A stretch of 64,000 nucleotides of DNA, taken from assembly GCA_949298985.1 (NCBI GenBank), contig CASFYV010000026.1, positions 62,001-126,000 of the forward strand. Reading direction: 5' to 3'. Below are positions 37,689 to 46,554 of the stretch, one piece after another; within the stretch, counting starts at the first letter, position 1, and every line of letters starts with the position of its first letter. The position numbers and the translations under genes are program-made. The notes below the pieces were generated by a model. It made no database searches. It was not told where the DNA came from and saw only the letters and a list, made by a program, of their open reading frames with translations. Source of the stretch: an uncultured bacterium (GTDB taxonomy: Bacteria > Cyanobacteriota > Vampirovibrionia > Gastranaerophilales > Gastranaerophilaceae).

Positions 37689-39147
37689 AATATTAATATT
37701 ATTATTTTTAATATTTTTAACTCTACAAAATTCTGTAGAAGCTGCTTTATTTGGAAAAAAGAATTCTAATTTAGGTAATAAAATTAAAGTAGAGGAATAC
37801 CCTGAAAGTAAAGATGTAGAACCTAAAAATATTAAAGATGAAGTTACTGTTATAAAAGGCGGAGTAGAAAATACTATAGAAGTAAGTTTAGAAGATTGTT
37901 TAAAATTTGCCTTAGGTAATAATCCTCGAATACAAGCATCTATGCAAGATGTTTTTGCCGCAGATGCAAGAATTCGAGAAGCTTGGTCTGCATATTTCCC
38001 TCAATTTGGATGGCAAACAGGATATACCAGAATTAAACAACTTCAATTATCTGATGTTTTTGGAAGAAATTTAATATTTAATTACTTTGTATTAGGTCAA
38101 ATTAGTGCTTCACAAATGCTATATGATTTTGGAGTAACACAAAATCAAGTTACAATAAGAAAATTAGATAGTCAAGGCTACAAAATAAACCTAACTAGCA
38201 CTGTTAATGATGTCATTTGTGAAGTAAAAAAAGCATATTATAATTTACAATATGCAATAGAAGCTAAAAGAGTTGCAGAAGATATGGTAGCAAAATATTC
38301 ACTTTCATATGAACAAGCAAAGGGATTTTATCAAGCTGGAATAAAACCAAAAGTTGAAGTTACAATTGCAGAAGTTAATCTAAGTAATTCTAAGCTTAAT
38401 TTAATACAAGCTGAAAATGCAGTAGACATTGCGATGGCTAAACTTAATAATACAATGGGCTTACCATACACCAATAAATACAAAATTACTGATAACTTAA
38501 AATTTGATTCTTGTGACATTACACTTGAAGATGCCATAAAAACAGCACAAGAATCTAGACCGGAATTTCTACTCGCTGAAGTTAAGGTTGAAGGAGCTAA
38601 ACAAAATGTTAAATTAATTAAAAAATCATATTTCCCTCAACTTAGCGTTGAAGGACAATTCCAAATTGGGGGTAAAACTTTTACATCAAATTATGGTTAT
38701 AATTTTGGTGGATATTTAAATTTTCCGACAATAAACGGAATGCTTATTAAAAATGAAATAAAAGAAGCAAAAGCAATCTACTCAAGAGAACAAGCCAACG
38801 CTATTAATACACAAAATAACATATACTACGAGGTTCAAGAGAATTTTTATACTCTAACAGAACAAAAAAATAAAATTCCTGTTGCATATCTTAGCCTAAA
38901 AAAAGCAAAAGAAAATTACGATTTATCGGCTGGCAGATATGAAGTTGGAGTGGGAGACCCAATAGAATTAAAAGAAGCTCAAGTCCAATATCAAAATGCA
39001 ATGTTAACATACTACCAAACAATGTGCGATTACAATACTGCAAGAGCTACTTTAGAAAAAGCTATTGGAAAAAATATTGCTAATAATGAAGTAAATTTAG
39101 AAAATGAGTGTAGTAAGAAAAATAAAAAGATAAAAAGTAGCAAATAA
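37675..39147 (+). CDS. TolC-family outer-membrane efflux channel
   Basis: 490 residues. Signal peptide about 1-23 (FKILILLFLIFLTLQNSVEA). Two repeated OMF halves: SLEDCLKFALGNNPRIQASM and TLEDAIKTAQESRPEFLLAE open the two coiled-coil helical repeats, and YEVGVGDPIELKEAQVQYQN is the typical second hairpin. Overlaps the pump gene by 14 nt with AAAGGC as the ribosome site. Exit duct of the tripartite pump. The Lys/Asn/Ser-rich tail (475-490) is extra. Confidence 0.94.
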   Translation: MKKFKILILLFLIFLTLQNSVEAALFGKKNSNLGNKIKVEEYPESKDVEPKNIKDEVTVIKGGVENTIEVSLEDCLKFALGNNPRIQASMQDVFAADARIREAWSAYFPQFGWQTGYTRIKQLQLSDVFGRNLIFNYFVLGQISASQMLYDFGVTQNQVTIRKLDSQGYKINLTSTVNDVICEVKKAYYNLQYAIEAKRVAEDMVAKYSLSYEQAKGFYQAGIKPKVEVTIAEVNLSNSKLNLIQAENAVDIAMAKLNNTMGLPYTNKYKITDNLKFDSCDITLEDAIKTAQESRPEFLLAEVKVEGAKQNVKLIKKSYFPQLSVEGQFQIGGKTFTSNYGYNFGGYLNFPTINGMLIKNEIKEAKAIYSREQANAINTQNNIYYEVQENFYTLTEQKNKIPVAYLSLKKAKENYDLSAGRYEVGVGDPIELKEAQVQYQNAMLTYYQTMCDYNTARATLEKAIGKNIANNEVNLENECSKKNKKIKSSK

Positions 39148-39163
39148 TTAAATAAATGAACTA

Positions 39164-39192
39164 TTGTATTAAATTTAATTATAAGTTATACT
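39164..39192 (+). promoter_or_regulatory. Sigma-70-type promoter for the 83-residue protein
   Basis: TTGTAT (39164-39169), 17-bp spacer, TATACT (39187-39192). Start predicted near 39199, 25 bases before the ATG, with AGGAGAG in between. Confidence 0.6.
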
Positions 39193-39223
39193 AAATTGTA
39201 CTAAGAAAGTAGGAGAGAGAAGT

Positions 39224-39475
39224 ATGTTACCAATCATAACTGAAGATATATCCGCAGAAGTTTTTTCTGAAGTATTTCCGGACGCTCAAAATTGGCGAAA
39301 AAACATGGTTCAATACTTAAAAGAAGAAAATCCGGAAGTTAACGCTGCGATTTTAGAAGTTGCTAAACACAATGAAACAATTGATTTAAAAGCGGTAGCT
39401 CTTGGAGCGTATTTAACATATAGAATGCTTGATATCGCTAATAATTCGGAAGCTAATGACGATTTAGAAATTTAA
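39224..39475 (+). CDS. Small helical protein of unknown function
   Basis: 83 residues, not recognised. Predicted mostly helical: AEVFSEVFPDAQNWRKNMVQ, NAAILEVAKHNETIDLKAVA, GAYLTYRMLDIANNSE. Acidic, no signal peptide or membrane segment. A strong AGGAGAGAG site and a matched promoter support expression. The end of the gene is followed by 108 bases of AT-rich DNA. Confidence 0.6.
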   Translation: MLPIITEDISAEVFSEVFPDAQNWRKNMVQYLKEENPEVNAAILEVAKHNETIDLKAVALGAYLTYRMLDIANNSEANDDLEI

Positions 39476-39583
39476 TTTGTAAAATTTTATTAAGATTATT
39501 TGTATAAATAGCAAAATTTATAATTATAGATATTATATAAATTGTAAAGTTAAAAGTATTATATTATAGAAAGGAAAGTAAAT

Positions 39584-39883
39584 ATGCAAATTTCAAAAAT
39601 TTCATCATTTAATTTTATGGGTGTAAATAAAAAAGTTATTACTAATGTTGCAAAAAAAGAAGCTCAAGTAAATCCAATGAAACAATTTGTAGAAGAAACA
39701 CCAGGGTTTCACGAATTTTATCCACCAAGAAATTTAATTCATGATACTAACAAAGAAACTCCGGTAGATTTTTATTCTCCAAGAGAAGTTATTGATTTTG
39801 ACAAAGAAGGTAAATCAACAAGAGCTTCTATTAGCGAAGTTAATGACTGGGTTGCTCAAAAAAGAAGCGAAATAAAAAAGTAA
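39584..39883 (+). CDS. Small protein with M-x-I-S-x-I N-terminal motif
   Basis: 99 residues, not recognised. Opening MQISKISSFNFMGVNKK shares M-x-I-S-x-I-x4-F with the small protein at 18586. Pro-, Tyr- and Phe-rich middle with a repeated element: FYPPRNLIHD (about 46) and FYSPREVIDF (about 64). A basic, helical C-terminus ends in VAQKRSEIKK. AAAGGAAAG before the ATG and a terminator after it. The repeated FYxPRxxI element suggests a short linear binding motif, but no partner is known. Confidence 0.62.
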   Translation: MQISKISSFNFMGVNKKVITNVAKKEAQVNPMKQFVEETPGFHEFYPPRNLIHDTNKETPVDFYSPREVIDFDKEGKSTRASISEVNDWVAQKRSEIKK

Positions 39884-39901
39884 AAACTTTTTAATATAAA
39901 C

Positions 39902-39938
39902 AAAATAAGAGTAGAATAATAATCTACTCTTATTTTTT
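39902..39938 (+). terminator. Intrinsic terminator after the 99-residue protein at 39584
   Basis: Stem AAAATAAGAGTAGA (39902-39915) and TCTACTCTTATTTT (39923-39936), loop of seven, ending in T's. Confidence 0.9.
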
Positions 39939-39947
39939 ATTTCATCA

Positions 39948-39956
39948 TGATACAAT
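39948..39956 (+). promoter_or_regulatory. Extended -10 box close to the start of the second outer-membrane channel gene
   Basis: TGA followed by TACAAT (39951-39956) ends nine bases before the ATG at 39966. No Shine-Dalgarno site is visible, so a message with an almost absent leader is likely. CATGATAC here (39946-39953) also occurs at 33290-33297 in the efflux-pump promoter. Confidence 0.4.
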
Positions 39957-39965
39957 GTTAAAAGA

Positions 39966-41258
39966 ATGAAAAAATTTTGCTTAGTAATAATAATATTATT
40001 AATAACACAGATCATAAGTTTTGCAGAAGAGAAAAAAGTCTATTTAAATGAAGCAATTAATATTGCTTTAAAGAATAATATTGATTTACAAGCTGCTCAA
40101 ATAAACACAAATATTGCAAAAAATGAAATAAAAACAGCTAATAGACTACAAAATCCAAGTTTTGACCTATATTCTTTTATAGGAGCTTCCGGAAACAGTG
40201 AACCCAAACAAATCGGTTTAAGTGAAGAAATCGAAATTGCCAAAAGAAAAGCCCGGAAAAATTATGCTGAATCAAATTTAAAATTAGTTGAAAAAAATTT
40301 AGACTACACAATATTTGATCTCAAAATGGATGTAAGAGAAGCTTATATAAATTTAGTTGAAGCAAAATCTATCTTAGATACATTAGAACAACAAAAAGAC
40401 CTACAAGAAGAATTATTAGAAGTTGCACAAAATAGAGTAAAAACCAACAAATCGCCTGAAATAGATGCTATTCAAGCAGAAATAGCACTAAATCAATTAA
40501 TAACACAGGTTAATAGTGCTAAGGTTGTTGTAAAAAAAGCACTAGCTAATTTTAATAAAGTCATTAATACACCAGATAATATCCAATATGATAGCAAAGA
40601 TAATATTTTTTCAGAAGAAAATAACTTTGAGGAGCTACTAACTCCACCTCCAAATAAAAAATTTCCAAATTTTAGTGAAATAGAGGAAAAATCTTTAGAA
40701 AACAGATATGATTTACAAATAGCAAAACAAGAGATTGATTTAGCAGAGAAAAATTTATCAGTAATTATTAGACAAAGAATTCCTGATTTACAAATATCTG
40801 CCGGTTATGCATATAAACTTGCAAAATACGCTGACAATGGAAATTTTAATAATGGAGCCTATATTGGAGCAAATCTGGTAAATTTACCTCTATTTTACAA
40901 CTACACACCTGAAATCCAAAATGCAAGACTTAAAATAGAACAAGCCGAATTAAAATACATTTCAGTTCGTAATAAAGCTATTAGAGATATAAGTGCTTCT
41001 TATGAAAGATTTCTAACTGCAGCAGATAATCTTAATCATTACGAATCAAAAATAATTACCGGATCTGAAAATTTAATTGATACTTCAATTAAAAATTACG
41101 AAGCAGGAAAATCTGACATAACATCTTTAATTGTCATGAAACAATCATATAAATCAATTATTATTGGTTACACTCAAGCCTTAGCAGAATATTATAATAG
41201 TTGGACAAACTTCTTAAGAGAAGTCAACAACGAAAAATTTATTGTATCAGACATATAG
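39966..41258 (+). CDS. Outer-membrane efflux channel, CzcC/CusC-like
   Basis: 430 residues, OMF family but clearly different from the channel at 37675. Signal peptide about 1-19 (FCLVIIILLITQIISFA). The two repeats begin YLNEAINIALKNNIDLQAAQ and EEKSLENRYDLQIAKQEIDL. QNPSFDLYSFIGASGNSEPK and IGLSEEIEIAKRKARKNYAE resemble cation-efflux channels. No adaptor or pump gene is adjacent, so it may serve a transporter encoded elsewhere. Probably leaderless (see the -10 box at 39948). Converges with the FlhA_C gene 3 nt away. Confidence 0.88.
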   Translation: MKKFCLVIIILLITQIISFAEEKKVYLNEAINIALKNNIDLQAAQINTNIAKNEIKTANRLQNPSFDLYSFIGASGNSEPKQIGLSEEIEIAKRKARKNYAESNLKLVEKNLDYTIFDLKMDVREAYINLVEAKSILDTLEQQKDLQEELLEVAQNRVKTNKSPEIDAIQAEIALNQLITQVNSAKVVVKKALANFNKVINTPDNIQYDSKDNIFSEENNFEELLTPPPNKKFPNFSEIEEKSLENRYDLQIAKQEIDLAEKNLSVIIRQRIPDLQISAGYAYKLAKYADNGNFNNGAYIGANLVNLPLFYNYTPEIQNARLKIEQAELKYISVRNKAIRDISASYERFLTAADNLNHYESKIITGSENLIDTSIKNYEAGKSDITSLIVMKQSYKSIIIGYTQALAEYYNSWTNFLREVNNEKFIVSDI

Positions 41259-41261
41259 ATC

Positions 41262-42731
41262 TTAAATTTTTCCCAAGAATTTAATATTAGCACTACTTAC
41301 TAGTTCTTCATAAGCAAGAACATTTATATTTGGTATAAATTCTGACAATATTACAAAAATCATATGTCTAATATCAACCGGAACTACAATAGTTGGCTGT
41401 GCTATTCTTTTTAATTTTACATATTTTAAAATTTTTGAAGCGATATCCTCTACTTCAGCAGCTTCTATTCTTACAATCATTTCACTTTCATCTTCTTTAA
41501 AAAAGGAATAAACTTTGTCTAATATAGAATCGCTTAATTCAAAAATCTTCAATTCACCATCAATAGCCAAATCTTTAATTATATGTTTTGATAATGCCAA
41601 TCTTACCTTATCCAACAAATCTTCCTTCGTTGGCTCATTTGCATAATCATTAATTTTTTCAAAAATATAAACTATATTTTTTACAGAAACATTTTCCCTT
41701 ATAAGACAAGTTAACAAATATTTTAAATCAGACGCAGTTATAAAATCAGGAATTATATTATCCACTAAAAAAGAATTTATTTCAATAACTTTTTCAACAT
41801 ATTTATTAACGTCATTGTAATCCATAATATCTGAAACTTCTTTTATAGCAACATACTCTATAGCTTTAGCAATGTACTCTGAAGCACTAAATCCTATCGC
41901 CCAAAAATCTTTAACCTTTTCTTTAGAAATCCATACGAGTTTTTTCCCTGTAATACAATCTTCTACAACATAATCTTCTTCCGATATTTTATAACCTTTT
42001 ATTTCATCTTTATAAAACGCCAAAAATTCTGGAAAAACAATAGATCTAAAAACTTCTATATCGTGTATTTTTATACAAAATTCATTTTGCATAAGCTCAT
42101 CACTATTATGAAAATGAATATGCGGAATTACGTAACCTAATCTTTCTGCTAAATTTTGTCTAACTTTCACAGTTTCAGCTAACAAATTATCATCAGTTGC
42201 CTCCATTGAAATCACTTCCAAAATTTCTTCCGAAAGATTAACCACAAACTTTTCTTCTTTTAAGTTAGAATACATTGCCTCAGGCGAAATTTCATTTATT
42301 AATTGTTGTTTTAAAATTGATAATTGTTTTAATTCATCAGACATTTGATTATTTAATTGATTTTTCTTTTCAAGAGACAAATTATCATTTTCTAACTGTG
42401 ATTTTATTTTCTTTATTCTTTCTTTCTGATTAGAAATTTTTAGTTGAATTTCTTTACAAGAAGCATAAGGACTAGAAGGAGCTGCTAGCATTTTTTCCAT
42501 TCTATACTTAAAACTTGTTATATTAACAATATCATCTAAATCAGTAGAATCTTCTTCTTGTTTTTCTCTCATAAAAATACAATTAAAATCAAAAGAAGAA
42601 TCTGTTTCAACTTCATGCATAGTATATAAATCCCAACCCGCATCGGACATTTCATTTAATAAATTTTCTAAAGCCTGCTTATCATCAGTAGGTACAGATT
42701 TAATAATATACTGCATTTTTTTATTAAACAT
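41262..42731 (-). CDS. Soluble FlhA C-terminal-domain protein without export-gate membrane domain
   Basis: 489 residues. Residues about 160-489 match the FlhA/SctV cytoplasmic domain along its length: LAERLGYVIPHIHFHNSDEL, NEFCIKIHDIEVFRS, VDNIIPDFITASDLKYLLTC, LIRENVSVKNIVYIFEKIND, SKHIIKDLAIDGELKIFELS and PVDIRHMIFVILSEFIPNIN followed by VLAYEEL and LGKI. The eight N-terminal membrane helices of FlhA are absent. Instead there is a small domain at 6-55 (IIKSVPTDDKQALENLLNEM, GWDLYTM) resembling DUF4177, then a coiled coil at 91-147. The start is ATG at 42731 with GAGGAAG, overlapping the upstream phosphorylase stop by 8 nt. Inferred role: chaperone/substrate docking for the flagellar export system. 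Confidence 0.8.
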   Translation of the reverse strand: MFNKKMQYIIKSVPTDDKQALENLLNEMSDAGWDLYTMHEVETDSSFDFNCIFMREKQEEDSTDLDDIVNITSFKYRMEKMLAAPSSPYASCKEIQLKISNQKERIKKIKSQLENDNLSLEKKNQLNNQMSDELKQLSILKQQLINEISPEAMYSNLKEEKFVVNLSEEILEVISMEATDDNLLAETVKVRQNLAERLGYVIPHIHFHNSDELMQNEFCIKIHDIEVFRSIVFPEFLAFYKDEIKGYKISEEDYVVEDCITGKKLVWISKEKVKDFWAIGFSASEYIAKAIEYVAIKEVSDIMDYNDVNKYVEKVIEINSFLVDNIIPDFITASDLKYLLTCLIRENVSVKNIVYIFEKINDYANEPTKEDLLDKVRLALSKHIIKDLAIDGELKIFELSDSILDKVYSFFKEDESEMIVRIEAAEVEDIASKILKYVKLKRIAQPTIVVPVDIRHMIFVILSEFIPNINVLAYEELVSSANIKFLGKI

Positions 42732-44055
42732 CTTCTTCCTCATCCTCTGTTTTTATAATTTTATAAATCAAATTATTATGAATTGGCTTATTATCATTAA
42801 TTAAAAAAGCTTCATCACAAACTTTTTGAGCAACTCTTGTTTTATCTTCATCATTTGAATATATAGTATAAAGTATTTCACCCTTATTTACATATTCACC
42901 ACTTTTTTTATTCAAAAATATTCCAACACTGCAATCGATTTTATCATTAGAATTTTCCCTACTAGCTCCCAATATTTTTGAAGCTTTTGCAATATTAAAA
43001 GCATTAATTTTTTGAACATAACCGCTTTTTTTTGATTCACATTCTATTTTAAATTCAGGTAATTCAAATTTATCATAATTATCTACTACATCAGGATTTC
43101 CACCTTGAACAGATATTAATTCCTTACATTTATCAATAGCTTTTCCAGAATCAATTAAGCTACTCAAAAATACTTCAGCTTCCTTTTTATCATCATAAAG
43201 CCCTAAATTCATTAATATTATTTTAGCAATAGAAAAAGTAAGTTCTGCTAAATCTCCTGACTTTATATTGCCTTTTAAAAACTCCATTGATTCAATAACT
43301 TCAATAGAGTTCCCAACAGCTCTACCTAAAGGTTCATCCATTGAAGTAACTATAGCTAATATCTTTTTATTTAGAATTTTTCCTATATTAACCATCATTT
43401 TTGATAAACTAACAGCCTCTTCTGGAGTTTTCATAAAAGCACCAGAGCCATATTTTACATCTAAAACAATATTACTAGCCCCTGATGCAATTTTTTTAGA
43501 TAATATAGATGATGCTATTAAAGAAATATTATCAGTAGTAGTTGTTAAATTTCTCAATGCTTGTAATTTTTTATCTGCTGGAGCTAAATTTTCGTCTTGC
43601 GATGCAATTACAGCATTATGTTCCTTTACTATAGAAATTATACTATCAATTGACAATACCGAATTAAATCCAGGAATAGACTCTAATTTATCAACAGTAC
43701 CTGCAGCGTGCCCAATCCCCCTATCAGAAATCTTTGCAATTGGGATACCTGCTGCCGCAAGCAGAGGAATTAAAGTTATTGTAACTTTATCACCAACTCC
43801 ACCTGTTGAATGCTTATCAACAATAGAGTCCTTTAATTCCTCAAAGTCAATGACTTTACCTGAATATGCTAAAGCTTCTGTTAAATAAGCTGTTTCTAAT
43901 TCTGTTAATCCATTAAAAGTAACTGCCATCAACCATGCTGACATTTGAGAATCAACTACAACACCATCTACAAAAGAATTAACTAAATAATTAATTTCTT
44001 CTTTCGTATGAGTTTTTCCTTTTTTCTTTTTTTCTATTAAATCAATAATTTTCAT
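42724..44055 (-). CDS. Pyrimidine-nucleoside / thymidine phosphorylase
   Basis: 443 residues. The family signature runs through VDKHSTGGVGDKVTITLIPL, SDRGIGHAAGTVDKLESIPG and the Lys-rich phosphate-binding SILSKKIASGASNIVLDVKY. A C-terminal alpha/beta domain (about 345-443) is present. It splits uridine or thymidine to free base and pentose-1-phosphate for salvage. It overlaps the OmpH gene by one base (TAATG) and the FlhA_C gene by eight, an unexpected metabolic gene inside an envelope/export operon. Confidence 0.93.
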   Translation of the reverse strand: MKIIDLIEKKKKGKTHTKEEINYLVNSFVDGVVVDSQMSAWLMAVTFNGLTELETAYLTEALAYSGKVIDFEELKDSIVDKHSTGGVGDKVTITLIPLLAAAGIPIAKISDRGIGHAAGTVDKLESIPGFNSVLSIDSIISIVKEHNAVIASQDENLAPADKKLQALRNLTTTTDNISLIASSILSKKIASGASNIVLDVKYGSGAFMKTPEEAVSLSKMMVNIGKILNKKILAIVTSMDEPLGRAVGNSIEVIESMEFLKGNIKSGDLAELTFSIAKIILMNLGLYDDKKEAEVFLSSLIDSGKAIDKCKELISVQGGNPDVVDNYDKFELPEFKIECESKKSGYVQKINAFNIAKASKILGASRENSNDKIDCSVGIFLNKKSGEYVNKGEILYTIYSNDEDKTRVAQKVCDEAFLINDNKPIHNNLIYKIIKTEDEEEDV

Positions 44056-44504
44056 TATTTTTTAACGCCTTTAAGCTTTGAAATAACACTATCAGTTATA
44101 TCAACACCTCCAACAAAAACTCCTCTTACATCCATTACAGCATCTAATTTTTGTTCTACCATAACAGCTTTTGCAGCATCTTTTATTTTGGTATAAACTT
44201 CTTGCTCTCTTTTATTTTTTAACGCTACATATGCAGCTTCTTTAGTTTTAAACTCTTGAGCAACTTTTTCCTCAAAAGTTTGCTTTTTCAATGGAGTATC
44301 TAAAGACTTATATTCCTTTTCTTTATCAACTAAAAATTGCTGCATTTCTAAACCTTTTGCATCAACCTCTTTTGTAACTTGTTTTGCATAATCATAATTA
44401 TCAATAACTTTAACATAATCAATATAACCTACTCCACCTGCAAAAGATAATCCGGTAGTTATCAACAATGATAAAGCAATAAGTCCTAATTTAAAATTTT
44501 TCAT
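44055..44504 (-). CDS. OmpH/Skp-family periplasmic chaperone
   Basis: 149 residues. Signal peptide about 1-22 (LGLIALSLLITTGLSFA). Mature part opens GVGYIDYVKVIDNYDYAKQV, followed by a long helical hairpin (about 45-115) and a short beta segment KLDAVMDVRGVFVGGVDITD, typical of Skp. Binds unfolded outer-membrane proteins in the periplasm and hands them to BamA, whose gene is directly upstream (40 nt). AGGAGG before the ATG. Confidence 0.9.
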   Translation of the reverse strand: MKNFKLGLIALSLLITTGLSFAGGVGYIDYVKVIDNYDYAKQVTKEVDAKGLEMQQFLVDKEKEYKSLDTPLKKQTFEEKVAQEFKTKEAAYVALKNKREQEVYTKIKDAAKAVMVEQKLDAVMDVRGVFVGGVDITDSVISKLKGVKK

Positions 44505-44544
44505 AATAAACCTCCTGATATCTATTTAATTATTATACACTACT

Positions 44545-46449
44545 CTAATACATCATGTCACCAACACCAAATGTAAAGTATCCATTAGGTGAACCATTTG
44601 GTCCAGGATTTGTAAGAGGAAAACCATAATCAATTGACAATGGTCCAATACCCGGCATATTGATTTTTAAACCTATACCAGCTGTAATAGCTTGGATTGG
44701 TCTATCATAAATAACACTTGATATAGTTGGATCAAATACTTTACCCGCATCAACCCAGAATGTTAATCTCAAATTCTGCAAGAAATTAACTTTCAAACGA
44801 TCAACAAAAGGTATCGGAGTTGCAAGCTCTGCAGAACCCATAATAAAAGCAGTACCAGTACCAACACCATTTACCTTATAACCTCTAATTGTATAAGGAC
44901 CACCTAAACGATAAGCCATAACTTCTGGCATATCATCACCGTGAACTTTTATACCACCTCTTCCGGTAAACGTTAACGATGATTTTTTAGCTATTGGAAT
45001 ATATTTTTTTGCCATACCGGTTAAACGCCCATTTGTTTTTCCAAAACCATCTAAACCGAAAGCTTCTTCATAACGTACAGAAGCTAAAACACCATTTCTT
45101 GGATTTACAGAAGAATCTCTTGAATCATAAGCAAGTCCCGGTGCTAACCTTAAGAAAAAACCGCCTTCTAATTGTTTAGCTCTTTCCGCAATATCTAACC
45201 CGTGCTCTTTATATAATTGGCTGATTCTTACAGCATCTCCTTCTTTAAGATGTATATATTCTACACCTGAAGTAAATGTTGTTGACATATTTCTGTTAAA
45301 TTTAAGTCGATGAGCAACAGTTCCTTCAATACCAATTCTTCTTTCTATCGCTAAAGGTACCTGATAACTTCCTAAATCCCTAAAATATATTTTACTCATC
45401 AAAGAATTATCAGCATTCAAAAAATGCGGTTCAAAGAAACTTAATTCTGCTTGATAATTCATATGACTTTTAATAGAAGAATCACTCATTAAAATACCAG
45501 ACCCCACCATGCCTGTTAAAGAAACTCTTTGATTCATCCCTCTAAAATTGTTATCCGAAATACCAACAGAACCAAAAGCTCCTGTTGCAGAATCTAAACC
45601 ACCACCAATAGAAACAGAAGCTGTTCTTTGTTCCTTCAATTCAATTGTTACATCAAATTTATCAGGATCATCTTCCGATACTTCTATTGTTCTATTTACA
45701 TCCTTAAATGCCTGAGTTGAATACAATCTGACTAAATCTTGTTTAACTTGATTTTCATTATAAACAGAACCCGGTTCTGTCATTATATTTCTTTCAATAA
45801 CATATTCTTTAGTTTTTTCATTACCGGTAATCATTATTTTATTAATTTTACCTTCTGTAATACTCAAATTTAATGTGCCATCTGGATCATCATATATTGA
45901 ATCGATTTTAGATAAAATATACCCTTTTGAATAATAACATTGATTAATTTGCTCCATCGCCTGATTTATTGCAGTTATATTTTGAGGTTTTCCTTTTAAA
46001 GGCAATAAGTACTGCATAATTTCATCACTTGAAACTACCGTATTACCCTCTATTGTAAAATCAGTAACAGGAATGTTTTCTTCAACTATTATTTTTAAAG
46101 AAATTGTACCATTTGAATTTTTTACAGGAATAGCCTTCATTCTTTCCGTAAAATAACCCATTCGATAAATAGTCTTCAAATCCTGTTGCATAACATCTTT
46201 ATCATATAAACTTCCTTTTTGTAAGGTTAATTTTGATAAAATATACTCAGGACGTATAATATTCGAGCCTAAAATCTCTATATCATTAATATAAGCAGTA
46301 CTACTATCATAGTTAGATTCTTCAATATAATCTAATTCATTTTCAGTCGGAACTTCTTCAGCACAAACAGAACTGGAATAAAGTCCTAAACTCCCTATTA
46401 CAATTAAAAAAACTATTAAATTTTTATATATAAACGATAGATTTTTCAA
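44545..46449 (-). CDS. bamA: Outer-membrane assembly factor BamA (Omp85), three POTRA domains
   Basis: 634 residues. Signal peptide about 1-30 (IVFLIVIGSLGLYSSSVCA). Three POTRA domains cover about 50-280 (INDIEILGSNIIRPEYILSK; VTDFTIEGNTVVSSDEIMQY; INKIMITGNEKTKEYVIERN), fewer than the five of proteobacterial BamA and the same number as cyanobacterial Omp85. The 16-strand barrel follows, with the substrate motif as TIRGYKVNG (normally VRGY). It ends GVGDMMY. TTG start at 46449 with GGAG seven bases upstream. First gene of the BamA-OmpH-phosphorylase-FlhA_C operon. Confidence 0.94.
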   Translation of the reverse strand: MKNLSFIYKNLIVFLIVIGSLGLYSSSVCAEEVPTENELDYIEESNYDSSTAYINDIEILGSNIIRPEYILSKLTLQKGSLYDKDVMQQDLKTIYRMGYFTERMKAIPVKNSNGTISLKIIVEENIPVTDFTIEGNTVVSSDEIMQYLLPLKGKPQNITAINQAMEQINQCYYSKGYILSKIDSIYDDPDGTLNLSITEGKINKIMITGNEKTKEYVIERNIMTEPGSVYNENQVKQDLVRLYSTQAFKDVNRTIEVSEDDPDKFDVTIELKEQRTASVSIGGGLDSATGAFGSVGISDNNFRGMNQRVSLTGMVGSGILMSDSSIKSHMNYQAELSFFEPHFLNADNSLMSKIYFRDLGSYQVPLAIERRIGIEGTVAHRLKFNRNMSTTFTSGVEYIHLKEGDAVRISQLYKEHGLDIAERAKQLEGGFFLRLAPGLAYDSRDSSVNPRNGVLASVRYEEAFGLDGFGKTNGRLTGMAKKYIPIAKKSSLTFTGRGGIKVHGDDMPEVMAYRLGGPYTIRGYKVNGVGTGTAFIMGSAELATPIPFVDRLKVNFLQNLRLTFWVDAGKVFDPTISSVIYDRPIQAITAGIGLKINMPGIGPLSIDYGFPLTNPGPNGSPNGYFTFGVGDMMY

Positions 46450-46554
46450 CTATCTACTCCACAGCACTGTCCACAATATAATATCATAAATATATAATTT
46501 TTAAAAATTAAGCAATTTTTTTTACAAAAATACTTTATATATATAGAGGATTAT

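Noticed and set aside
43268..43888. 206-codon open frame on the plus strand
   Set aside because: It lies antisense within the phosphorylase gene, which has full family motifs; no ribosome site or recognisable protein. A coding shadow.
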